DNA of 36,447 bases from JBBDQZ01 sp040905705. GTDB taxonomy: Bacteria > Bacteroidota > Rhodothermia > Balneolales > Natronogracilivirgulaceae. The notes beneath the pieces are model-generated. The model was not told the origin of the DNA, searched no databases, and was given only the letters and a program-made list of their open reading frames with translations. The position numbers and the translations under genes were made by a program. The stretch covers positions 1 to 36,447 of the forward strand of contig JBBDQZ010000034.1 of assembly GCA_040905705.1 (NCBI GenBank), written 5' to 3'. Position 1 is the first letter of the stretch. Every line of letters starts with the position of its first letter. This document shows positions 1 to 8,600 of this stretch, piece after piece.

Positions 1-68
1 GATATTTGCAGTATATTTTAATACAATATGTATATTATTAAAAAAACTTGCTTGTCCGGTACTTTTTA

Positions 69-100
69 TTTGGGATTTAATTAAAAAGGTATTATATTTA
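69..100 (+). promoter_or_regulatory. Candidate Bacteroidota-type promoter for the recombinase operon
   Basis: A TTTG at 69-72 is followed, after 20 bases, by TATATTTA at 93-100. This is one mismatch from the TAnnTTTG -7 element that pairs with a TTTG -33 element in Bacteroidota. It lies 43 bases upstream of the first ATG of the operon (144). The match is short and the region is very A+T rich, so chance is a real alternative. Confidence 0.3.
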
Positions 101-106
101 ATTAAA
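76..106. promoter_or_regulatory. Two identical 10-bp palindromes 21 bp apart (operator-like)
   Basis: The perfect palindrome TTTAATTAAA occurs at 76-85 and again at 97-106, exactly 21 bases apart start to start, which is about two helical turns. One copy lies in the spacer of the candidate promoter and the other overlaps its -7 element. This geometry is typical of a pair of repressor sites bound on one face of the helix. No regulator gene is visible except possibly the 62-residue ORF that follows. Confidence 0.3.
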
Positions 107-143
107 GTTAACACTTAAAATCAACTAACCCGAGGGCAAACCG

Positions 144-332
144 ATGACAGCAACCCCAAATAACTTACCTGAAATGCTGGAAATGATTGCCAGTGCCCTT
201 TCAAAAGATAACATCGAAGCTTTAGAACATCTACGAGATGTTAATAACAACTGGCTTCAAACGGATGAAGAACGGCAGGCAATGAATCAACTGCTTGATG
301 CTGTTACCGAGAAAATCGAACAATCACAATAA
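144..332 (+). CDS. Small hypothetical protein, first gene of the recombinase operon
   Basis: This 62-residue ORF starts at an ATG preceded by a GAGG-containing stretch (132-135) and ends 10 bases before the tyrosine recombinase start, so the two are probably co-transcribed and coupled. I do not recognise a family. The sequence is acidic and looks helical throughout, with no membrane segment or signal peptide. Its position directly before two recombinases is one often occupied by excisionases or recombination directionality factors, but no winged-helix or MerR-like motif is evident, so that role is only a guess from position. Confidence 0.55.
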   Translation: MTATPNNLPEMLEMIASALSKDNIEALEHLRDVNNNWLQTDEERQAMNQLLDAVTEKIEQSQ

Positions 333-342
333 AGGCGACCAA

Positions 343-1218
343 ATGAAAGATTACAAAATCACACGTAAAAAGTTTTTCGACACAGAGGAACGCCGGAAGC
401 TATTAAAGTACTCCGAGGATATGGCACTGGCTGATAAAGCAAAGGGGCGTATGAAATGGCAAGTGCGCTGGATGCTTGTCGACCTCGCTATGTATTCAGG
501 ATTACGACTGGCAGAAATTAGGGACTTGCTTATCGGTGATCTGAAACTGAATGCGAAGTCACCTTATATCTACGTCCGGCAAGGCAAACGGGGTAAAGAC
601 CGGGATGTTTATATTGACAAAGATTTAACGAAGCACCTACGGGAATATATAGAAATGAAAAGGATGTGGAACCAGCCCACGGATGATAACTCGCCATTGT
701 TCACAGGTCAAAAAGGCAAGCATTTCACTACCACTGCTTTAACCCTGAATTTCAAGCAGGCAGTATTACAGGCAGGTTTACGAAAGGACTTATCCATTCA
801 TTCGGCACGTCATACCTATGCTACCCTGCTTTACAGTAAAACTCAAAATCTTAGGTACGTACAAAAGCAGTTAGGTCATGCGAGTATGGCTATGACGGGA
901 TTGTATGCTGATATCTTACCGGAGGAAAACGGTAAACTGGCGGATATGATTTTGGATGATGCTGATAAGCAACCGGATACCGATAAACCGACCAACGGAC
1001 AATCAAGTAAAAAGATGACAAGAGGCTTAAACCTGAAAGATTTACAACTCGCAGCAGAGGAATTAAATGCAGTACTTGGACTTGATCCGCAGATTGATAT
1101 AAGTGCTTCACGGGATGAAATCGAGGGATTGTTAACCGAGGCAATTTCACTAATTGATTGGGAAAATGATGAACTTACCAGTCATACCACAAAGATCATT
1201 GAGGAATTTCAGAAGTAG
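343..1218 (+). CDS. Tyrosine recombinase/integrase lacking a core-binding domain
   Basis: A site-specific recombinase of the phage-integrase family that would cut and rejoin DNA through a phosphotyrosine intermediate. The catalytic set is visible: Arg55 in SGLRLAEI, a Lys near 82-85 in RQGKRGKDR, His153-x-x-Arg156 in HSARH, His179 in LGHAS and the nucleophile Tyr188 in TGLY. The ATG at 343 is preferred over an upstream in-frame ATG at 295 because AAAGGCGACC sits just before it and the longer form would overlap the preceding ORF. Only about 45 residues precede the catalytic domain, so the usual SAM-like core-binding domain is absent. About 100 helical residues follow the catalytic tyrosine, which is an unusually long tail. 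The serine recombinase starts 24 bases downstream. Confidence 0.9.
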   Translation: MKDYKITRKKFFDTEERRKLLKYSEDMALADKAKGRMKWQVRWMLVDLAMYSGLRLAEIRDLLIGDLKLNAKSPYIYVRQGKRGKDRDVYIDKDLTKHLREYIEMKRMWNQPTDDNSPLFTGQKGKHFTTTALTLNFKQAVLQAGLRKDLSIHSARHTYATLLYSKTQNLRYVQKQLGHASMAMTGLYADILPEENGKLADMILDDADKQPDTDKPTNGQSSKKMTRGLNLKDLQLAAEELNAVLGLDPQIDISASRDEIEGLLTEAISLIDWENDELTSHTTKIIEEFQK

Positions 1219-1242
1219 AAAAACCACCGAGGACAAAAAACA

Positions 1243-2904
1243 ATGACCACTGAAAAGAAAATCAAAGCCGCCGGATATGTGAGGGTATCATCTTCAATCC
1301 AGATTGAAGGGGAAAGCTTGCATTCGCAACGGGAATTAATCGGGAATTACTGTAAATCCAACAGTTACAAGCTTACCAACATATACGCCGATGAAGGCAT
1401 ATCCGGGGGGACTGTAAAAGACCGTCCCGGCTTGCTCCAATGTCTGTATGATGCCCAACAAGGCAAATTTAATATACTGGTAATTCGTGATTATTCACGT
1501 TTTGGTAGAGATGCTACGGAGTTGTTAATTAACTGTGAAGAGTTGATTAGCGAGGGCGTTCAGTTGTATTTCATCAAGGAAGGCGCTGTTGATGATACTC
1601 CGCACGGTAAAATGACCCGTACCATGTTTGCAGCCTATGCGGAATTTGAAAGGGCAATTATTAGAGAAAGAATGTTGGAAAATAAAATTGCACGTACCAA
1701 AAAAGGCATACCAAGCATTGGAGCACTTCCAATCGGACGGACGTTTGACCGGGAAACCAAACAATGGGTACTAAATGAACGAATAGCCGGGTTATTGCAA
1801 AAAGCGGCTACGGATTATCTGAACGGTCGTTCGCTGTTGGATATCAGTGAAGAACTACAACATAAATATTCGTATAAAATCGGGTACGTAAATTTGCTAC
1901 GTGTTTTAAGAAATCGTTGTGGGGATAAGTGGACAATCACATTCAAGAACGAAAAACCTATCGAATTCCAGATACCACGGATTCTTGATGACGAGACTAT
2001 AAAAAGGATTTGTGACCGGATGGATCATAATCGTTCTGATAACCGCACGGATATTGACAAATACGTTTTAACGGGATTTATTAAATGCGAAAAATGTGGA
2101 CGTGCTTTGACCGGACAGACTCAAAAAAACTCGTATCATTATTATCGGCATCCGGGCGGACGTAACCAAAAATGCAAGGTCTTTAATTCTATTCCATTGG
2201 ATCAAATAGAGAATGCCGTTTTCCAGACCATATTCGAGAACATATGGGACGTACCCAGTTTTAACAAAGCGATAACCGATAGTCTACCGGATGAACAGCA
2301 TATCGAAAATCTGAAATCAAAGATTGAGACATTCGATAAAGAACTCCGCAAAATAAATAAGGAATTGGAAAAGCTTGTAGATTTGGCAATGTCTGGTACT
2401 TTGAAAAAAGATACTATTCGAGCCAAAGAGCAGGAATTGTTACAGAGCAAAGAAAAAGTATCAGAGGAATTGGAAGACCTAAAAAACCAACTACGAGCAA
2501 TGCCGGATATTGAGGCGGTCAAACAGGAGGCAGAGGATATCAGACGGCAATTACTTGACCAATATTCCGGACAAGAGCGCTTGCAGGAAATGACATTCGA
2601 GGAAAAGAAACGGTTGCTCCATTGGCTATTCGATGGCAAAGACAAAGAGGGTACACCTTACGGCATATACGTTTCAAAAAAGGACACAGGAGCCATTGAT
2701 TATTTCTTATATGGCAGGATAACAGGCCTGCGAACGGTCAAAGGTGATAATATAGATTACCATGATGATAACGGTAATTCGGGATCAGATCAGCAGACAC
2801 AAGGTAATAAGGATTATAAAACTACTATATTACGAAGTATACGAGTATATGACTTACGACGAGCATCAACATATTTCCCTGGCCTCACTGGAAAATGCAT
2901 TTGA
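1243..2904 (+). CDS. Large serine recombinase (resolvase/invertase family integrase)
   Basis: A 553-residue large serine recombinase, probably the enzyme that integrated this element. The N-terminal resolvase domain carries the catalytic Ser16 in GYVRVSSS and the conserved DYSRFGRD and EFERAIIRERM segments. A recombinase domain follows (about 170-280), then a zinc-ribbon segment (CEKCGRALTG, with a later cysteine in NQKC), then a long coiled coil (about 360-440), which large serine integrases use for synapsis control. The reading frame crosses the element-host junction near 2831 and ends in host DNA, so about its last 23 residues are encoded by the antisense-free alternative frame of the aminotransferase target. 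The natural C-terminus in the excised form would therefore differ. Confidence 0.93.
   Translation: MTTEKKIKAAGYVRVSSSIQIEGESLHSQRELIGNYCKSNSYKLTNIYADEGISGGTVKDRPGLLQCLYDAQQGKFNILVIRDYSRFGRDATELLINCEELISEGVQLYFIKEGAVDDTPHGKMTRTMFAAYAEFERAIIRERMLENKIARTKKGIPSIGALPIGRTFDRETKQWVLNERIAGLLQKAATDYLNGRSLLDISEELQHKYSYKIGYVNLLRVLRNRCGDKWTITFKNEKPIEFQIPRILDDETIKRICDRMDHNRSDNRTDIDKYVLTGFIKCEKCGRALTGQTQKNSYHYYRHPGGRNQKCKVFNSIPLDQIENAVFQTIFENIWDVPSFNKAITDSLPDEQHIENLKSKIETFDKELRKINKELEKLVDLAMSGTLKKDTIRAKEQELLQSKEKVSEELEDLKNQLRAMPDIEAVKQEAEDIRRQLLDQYSGQERLQEMTFEEKKRLLHWLFDGKDKEGTPYGIYVSKKDTGAIDYFLYGRITGLRTVKGDNIDYHDDNGNSGSDQQTQGNKDYKTTILRSIRVYDLRRASTYFPGLTGKCI
2815..2860. other. Approximate right attachment site (element-host junction)
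   Basis: Upstream of about 2831 the sequence belongs to the recombinase gene; downstream, in another frame, it encodes EVYEYMTYD, the recognisable aminotransferase motif that normally begins with Asp. The codon before EVYE reads Tyr, so homology to the family breaks at 2831-2834. A GTATAC palindrome at 2837-2842 lies just inside the host side and could be part of the crossover core. The exact crossover bases cannot be fixed without the left junction or an empty site. Confidence 0.55.
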
Positions 2905-3424
2905 ACGGACGATCACATTGTCCAGTTTTTCGAAAACGTTTAACATGACCGGATGGCGACTCGGTTATGCTGCCGGGCCGGTAAATATCATAGAGAAAAT
3001 GGGGTTGTTAAGTGATCTCTTTTATATTTGTGCTCCCAGTCCGTTACAGTTTGGGCTGGCGGACGGATTTGCCACGGAGCGCTTTTATTACGACGAACTT
3101 TTACGCGACTATACGTCAAAGCGGAACCGTATGTGCAAGGCGCTTGAAACAGCTGGATTCGAAGTTCCCTGGCCGGAAGGCGCCTACTATGTTTTTGCAA
3201 GTTTTAAACCGTTACGGAATCAGCCCGGATTTTCTGATGACCAGGAAGCCTGTGCCACACTGATCGAGCGTGCCGGAGTGGGCTCAGTGCCGGGAGGCTC
3301 GTTTTATACCGATCCATCCGATGGGCAGTATTTGCTTCGTTTCTGTTTTGCCAAAGAGGAAGCGGAACTGGAAGAGGCTTGCCGAAGGATCGAGGCGCTG
3401 GCTGACCGGAACCCGGTAAGATGA
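2832..3424 (+). pseudogene. Class I/II aminotransferase, 3' fragment truncated by element insertion
   Basis: This is the C-terminal half of a PLP-dependent fold-type I aminotransferase, resembling methionine/kynurenine aminotransferases. Visible are EVYEYMTYD, the PLP-lysine motif SSFSKTFNMTGWRLGY, the substrate-binding region ending PGGSFY, and a C-terminal LLRFCFAKEEAELEEACRR segment. Roughly 197 residues remain of a family that is usually about 380-400. The N-terminal half, including the cofactor-binding segments before the lysine, is missing because the mobile element abuts it. An in-frame ATG exists on the element side at 2762 and another at 2849, so a fragment might still be translated, but it could not form the complete active site. 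A strong hairpin terminator follows. Confidence 0.88.
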
Positions 3425-3465
3425 TTGTTCACCGACCCGGATTAAACCTATTTAAGCCGGCAACA

Positions 3466-3502
3466 AAAAACCCGTCCGATGAACACAACCAGACGGGTTT
3501 TT
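3466..3502. terminator. Bidirectional intrinsic terminator
   Basis: An 11-bp stem is formed by AAAAACCCGTC (3466-3476) and GACGGGTTTTT (3492-3502) around a 15-base loop, with a T-run on the plus strand and an A-run that becomes a T-run on the minus strand. It sits between the convergent aminotransferase remnant and the minus-strand gene at 3550-4158, so it can serve both. Confidence 0.85.
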
Positions 3503-3549
3503 ATTGAAAGCTTTACGAGTTTGTATGGCTTTTGTGGTACGAGGAGTGT

Positions 3550-4158
3550 TTAAAACGTAAAGCCGAGGCGGAATTGTGAAATTGCGGAATTAGAAAAAGA
3601 TATATCACTACCGTTGTTTTCAATTTCATTTCCATTTAATTCGGCATCAAGAAAACTTCTGTACCTTAATCCATAGCTTATCTCCACACCGGTATAGAGC
3701 CTTTCCAGGAAATGAATATCGAAACCGAGCAGAGAATTCAATCCCAAACCGAAATGCTCACCGCCATCATTGTTTACGTTCTTAACACCATCCACATTTT
3801 CCCGGGTTGTAACATAAGAAATGGGAACTTCTACTCCATAATAAATGGATAAACGCCCTTCTTGTATGGGATGCCATTCCATACCGGGTGCCAATAGGAT
3901 GGAAAGCCGCGAATTGCTGTTATCTTCATTCTGGCTTTCGTTTAAATAATTCAAACCGGCCCGCATGCGCATTGCGGTATTCTGGCTGTTGAATGTGCGT
4001 ATTCGTAAATGTGAGAAAGATACCGGGGAACTGCTAAACGGGCTTACCGTGATTTCAAAGGTCCTGTCGCCATTGGATGGAAGCATCTGGGCATCAGCAG
4101 ATTTAACTGTGCATAGTGCAAAAACCAGGATAAAAGCTGTGATGATATAATTCTTCAT
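3550..4158 (-). CDS. Secreted beta-barrel-like outer membrane protein, hypothetical
   Basis: A 202-residue protein with a clear signal peptide (hydrophobic stretch IITAFILVFALCTV followed by SADAQ, likely cut after Ala). The mature part alternates polar and hydrophobic residues in short strands and ends in an aromatic F-x-LGFTF, the C-terminal pattern of outer membrane barrels. Segments such as LAPGMEWHPIQEGRLSIYYG and LGFDIHFLERLYTGVEISYG suggest paired strands of a small barrel of the OmpA/OmpW size class. The start has GGAG seven bases upstream. It is a single gene, with no operon partner on either side. Function is unknown. Confidence 0.75.
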   Translation of the reverse strand: MKNYIITAFILVFALCTVKSADAQMLPSNGDRTFEITVSPFSSSPVSFSHLRIRTFNSQNTAMRMRAGLNYLNESQNEDNSNSRLSILLAPGMEWHPIQEGRLSIYYGVEVPISYVTTRENVDGVKNVNNDGGEHFGLGLNSLLGFDIHFLERLYTGVEISYGLRYRSFLDAELNGNEIENNGSDISFSNSAISQFRLGFTF

Positions 4159-4270
4159 GTTGACTCCAAGTTTATAATTGAAAAAGAGAAAAAAGATATG
4201 TTATAATTTATTATGGCTCATCACCATACGTTGTGCGCATTATAGGAATTTTTTTGGAGATTTATACTTT

Positions 4271-5461
4271 TCATGTTTTTTTTGCCTCGGGATATTGAAA
4301 AGTATACGATTCCTGATATAAAGAAATAATCTCCTCTTCCGTCGGTATTTTAGGATTATTTTCCGGACTACCGCTGGCGAGGGCATCTTTGGCCATCTTG
4401 TTCAGTTTATCGCTAAAATCTGTTTCATTCACGCCCCAGGTTTTGATATTCGGAATATTCAGCTCCCGGCACAATGCTATAATTTTGCTCACCAGCTCTT
4501 CTGATATTAATTCATCTGATGCTCCTGTTTTTTCCGGGGCTAAATACCTGCCGATTTGAGCCAGCCGGTTGTGACACTCGTCTTTGGTATAATTTAAAAC
4601 AACCGGCAATAACATGGCATTGGATATTCCGTGGGGTACGTGAAAAAGAGCACCGATGGGCCTCGACATTCCGTGGACCAGACAAACGGATGAATTCGAA
4701 AAAGCAATGCCTGCCAGCATGGAAGCATATATCATGTTATTGCGTGCTTCCATATTCTCACCATTATGATAAGCTTCCGGAAGATTTCCCATGATCAACT
4801 TAATGGCTGATAATGCCAATTGGTCTGTAAAAGGATGTGCTTTTCGGGATATATAGGCCTCAACAGCGTGAGTCAGGGCATCCACACCCGTTGCTGCTGT
4901 TGTTTGCTTCGGTGAAGTGATGGTCAATACCGGATCAACAATGGCGATTTCAGGCATGAAAGCCGGTTGTTTAATCATCATTTTTACCGAATTACCCGTA
5001 TTGGTGATTACCGTTACATCTGTTGCTTCAGAACCCGTACCCGCTGTTGTTGGAATGGCAATCAGTGGTAAAGGGTTGTTTTTAGCCAGCTTTTTCAAAT
5101 TTATGTAATCGCCAATATATCCGGGATTCGTTGCTAAAACCGCGACCGCCTTTGCGGTGTCCAGACAGCTTCCGCCTCCCAGGCCGATAATGACGTCACA
5201 ATTGCCGGTTTTAGCCCGTTCCAATGCTTCCTGGACATAATGATCCAAAGGTTCGCTTGCCACATCCAAATAGGTTTCAAAATCAACTCCCGAAGTTTTT
5301 AATAAAGAACAACAGGTATCCAGATATCCCAGTTTTTCCATTATGTAGTCACTGACGATCAGTGCTTTACGACCCAGTTGCGCCGAAACTTCTCCGATTT
5401 TATCCAAACTTCCCTTCCCGTAATAAATGCTTCTCGGCAAATTGACAGTTGAAATTTTCAT
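4271..5461 (-). CDS. Iron-containing alcohol dehydrogenase
   Basis: A 396-residue group III (iron-dependent) alcohol dehydrogenase, expected to interconvert a primary alcohol or diol and its aldehyde with NAD(P)H in the cytoplasm. The nucleotide-binding glycine motif is GLGGGSCLDTAKAVAVL, followed by PTTAGTGSEAT. Metal ligands are expected at the Asp in GVDALTHAVEAY with its nearby His, and at the histidines in VHGMSRPIGALFHVPHG. Length is as usual for the family (about 385-400). The start is supported by AAGGGG upstream. It is transcribed alone and is divergent from the giant CHRD gene, with 154 bases between them. The physiological substrate cannot be told from sequence; butanol-, propanediol- and lactaldehyde-type enzymes share these motifs. 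Confidence 0.92.
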   Translation of the reverse strand: MKISTVNLPRSIYYGKGSLDKIGEVSAQLGRKALIVSDYIMEKLGYLDTCCSLLKTSGVDFETYLDVASEPLDHYVQEALERAKTGNCDVIIGLGGGSCLDTAKAVAVLATNPGYIGDYINLKKLAKNNPLPLIAIPTTAGTGSEATDVTVITNTGNSVKMMIKQPAFMPEIAIVDPVLTITSPKQTTAATGVDALTHAVEAYISRKAHPFTDQLALSAIKLIMGNLPEAYHNGENMEARNNMIYASMLAGIAFSNSSVCLVHGMSRPIGALFHVPHGISNAMLLPVVLNYTKDECHNRLAQIGRYLAPEKTGASDELISEELVSKIIALCRELNIPNIKTWGVNETDFSDKLNKMAKDALASGSPENNPKIPTEEEIISLYQESYTFQYPEAKKT

Positions 5462-5615
5462 GTTCGATATCCCCTTAATTGCATTTGTCGGTTTTATTTT
5501 AAATGGGTGGTTAATACATGAGGCAACCGTAAAGGATTTTTCTCCGTATCATGTAAAACGTTGCATTTTTAAGGATTAGGTATAATTTGGAAATTCATAA
5601 ACGAGCAGTTGTTAT

Positions 5616-8600
5616 ATGAAGGTAAAATACAAACCAATATCGATTATTATGAAACTTCGAGGAATTAAGTCAATAATCTCTGCAATAGCGGTTTTCATGT
5701 TCTTTTCGGCATTGTCTCTGACAGCCACTGCGCAAACCGTTTATAAAGCCCGCCTGAGCGGGAGCCACGAAGTTCCCCCGGTTACTACCACAGGAACGGG
5801 AGAAATCACGGCAACTCTTGACGGAACCACTCTTACCGTGGAGGGAAGCGTTGCCAATTTGAGTGCTCCGGTTGCCACGGAGATCGGCGGCGGGGCGCAC
5901 ATTCATATGGCGTTGCCGGGCCGCAATGGCGGAGTCGTCTTTCCGCTTACCATAGATTTGGATCCGGATGAATTGTCCGGAACCATCAATGCGGTGGATA
6001 ATGAATTTGAGCTGAACACGGATCAATGGGAAGCTCTCGGATCCCGGATGTTGTATGTCAACGTGCATACGGACAATTTTACGGGCGGCGAGATACGTGG
6101 CCAGCTGATGCCGGAATCGGACGCCTATTTCCGGGCCAATCTTTCCGGCACTACCGTGATGCCTTCACGGCTCAGTCAGGCCAACGGAGCGATCATCGGG
6201 GAACTGGACGGGGATACGCTCACCGTTACCGGCTCGTTTCAGGATCTCAGTGATGATCTGACCAATCAGCATATCCATCTGGAAATTGCCGGACGCAGCG
6301 GAGGGGTGGCTTTTCCATTAGCCGTAGATGTCGGCGAAGATAATCGATCCGGAGTATTCTCGCCCGGAGACAATTCCTTTACTCTGGACCCGGGCCAGAA
6401 GGATGCGTTGCTGGAGCGCCGGTATTATGTCAATGTCCATTCGGCCGCTTATCCCGGCGGTGAGATCCGCGGACAAATCGTGCCGCAGGTGACGAGCACG
6501 ATGGTGGCCAAACTTTCGGGCGGTGCCGTCACGGCAGGCGTCATGTCCGATGGGTCGGGTTCCATTATTGCCGAGCTGAATGAAGATACGCTGGTGGTTA
6601 CCGGGTCGTTCTCAGGCCTGGGAAGCGACTATACGAACTCCCACCTTCACCTATCCATACCCGGCCGCAACGGAGGAGTCAGCGTAGGGCTGGTACCAAC
6701 CATTGATCCGGAGGATGGGACGCAGGGAATTTATGAGGCCGAAGACAACACGTTTGTGCTTGATGAAGATCAGATTACCCAGTTGCTGACGCGCAATCTC
6801 TATATTAATGTCCACTCGGCAGACAACCCGGGCGGCGAAATTCGCGGACAATTGCTGGGAGAATCCTATGCCTTCTTCACATCCAGGTTTGGCGGCATCA
6901 ATGTGGTTGATCCGGTGGAGTCGTCCGGAACCGGAGGCGTAGAGATCGAATTCAAGGGGAACCGTCTGGTGATGGTCGGTGCCTACGATAATCTTTCCTC
7001 GGCGGCTACAAATGCGCACTTTCATATCGGTGCCCCGGATGAGGGCGGCGGCGTCATACTCGGGGTGAACCGCACGCCGGGTGATCCCGCAACGTCGGGG
7101 ACCTTCCAGCTGGAAGACAACCATTTTATGGCCGGCATTGATGAGGATTTTGTGGGGCATCTGTTCAATGAAACGCTTTACCTGAATATCCACACGGAAA
7201 ACTATCCGGGCGGTGAAATACGCGGGCAGGTACTGGCTGCACCCAATGCCTGGCCTGAAGCCTCGGAGCTTGAAATGCCGGAAGATGACGCCTATGTTGT
7301 GATTGAGGGCGACACAAGCCAAACGCTGGATTTCTCGTGGACGGAAGCTGTGGATCCGGACGGCAACACGGTGGTGTATCTCTGGCAGATGGCCTCGGAT
7401 GATCAGTTTTCAGACCTGATCATGAATAGTAATGAAGGTACGGAAACGTCCATGTCGCCCAGCTATGCCGATGTTGACGAATTTCTGGCTGAGCAGGGAG
7501 TGGATCCGGGTGAAACGCTTACACTCTATCACCGGATACTCACCTCGGACGGCAACCTGCAGCAAGCCGGAGCCTCCCGGTCGTTTACACTGGAACGGGG
7601 ATTCGTTACCGGAATCGATCATCCTGGAGACGGCGTTTATAAAGCCCGCCTGAGCGGGAGCCACGAAGTTCCCCCGGTTACTACCACAGGAACGGGAGAA
7701 ATCACGGCAACTCTTGACGGAACCACTCTTACCGTGGAGGGAAGCGTTGCCAATTTGAGTGCTCCGGTTGCCACGGAGATCGGCGGCGGGGCGCACATTC
7801 ATATGGCGTTGCCGGGCCGCAATGGCGGAGTCGTCTTTCCGCTTACCATAGATTTGGATCCGGATGAATTGTCCGGAACCATCAATGCGGTGGATAATGA
7901 ATTTGAGCTGAACACGGATCAATGGGAAGCTCTCGGATCCCGGATGTTGTATGTCAACGTGCATACGGACAATTTTACGGGCGGCGAGATACGTGGCCAG
8001 CTGATGCCGGAATCGGACGCCTATTTCCGGGCCAATCTTTCCGGCACTACCGTGATGCCTTCACGGCTCAGTCAGGCCAACGGAGCGATCATCGGGGAAC
8101 TGGACGGGGATACGCTCACCGTTACCGGCTCGTTTCAGGATCTCAGTGATGATCTGACCAATCAGCATATCCATCTGGAAATTGCCGGACGCAGCGGAGG
8201 GGTGGCTTTTCCATTAGCCGTAGATGTCGGCGAAGATAATCGATCCGGAGTATTCTCGCCCGGAGACAATTCCTTTACTCTGGACCCGGGCCAGAAGGAT
8301 GCGTTGCTGGAGCGCCGGTATTATGTCAATGTCCATTCGGCCGCTTATCCCGGCGGTGAGATCCGCGGACAAATCGTGCCGCAGGTGACGAGCACGATGG
8401 TGGCCAAACTTTCGGGCGGTGCCGTCACGGCAGGCGTCATGTCCGATGGGTCGGGTTCCATTATTGCCGAGCTGAATGAAGATACGCTGGTGGTTACCGG
8501 GTCGTTCTCAGGCCTGGGAAGCGACTATACGAACTCCCACCTTCACCTATCCATACCCGGCCGCAACGGAGGAGTCAGCGTAGGGCTGGTACCAACCATT

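Larger units (their letters stand above)
1..2833. mobile_element. Right end of an integrated element with tyrosine and serine recombinases (left end outside window)
   Basis: Three closely spaced plus-strand genes (a 62-residue ORF, a tyrosine recombinase and a large serine recombinase) run up to an abrupt junction at about 2831-2834, where the downstream DNA becomes the C-terminal half of an aminotransferase gene with no N-terminal half in the window. This is the arrangement expected for an element integrated within that gene. The N-terminal half of the target should lie beyond the left window edge, next to the other attachment site. The element portion is visibly more A+T rich than the host genes that follow. 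Its full size and cargo cannot be seen here, so it could be an integrative element, a prophage remnant or a small transposon-like unit. Confidence 0.75.

Noticed and set aside
2202..2645. 147-codon antisense frame in the serine recombinase coiled-coil region
   Set aside because: Ser-rich translation is the usual antisense image of a Glu/Lys-rich coiled coil.
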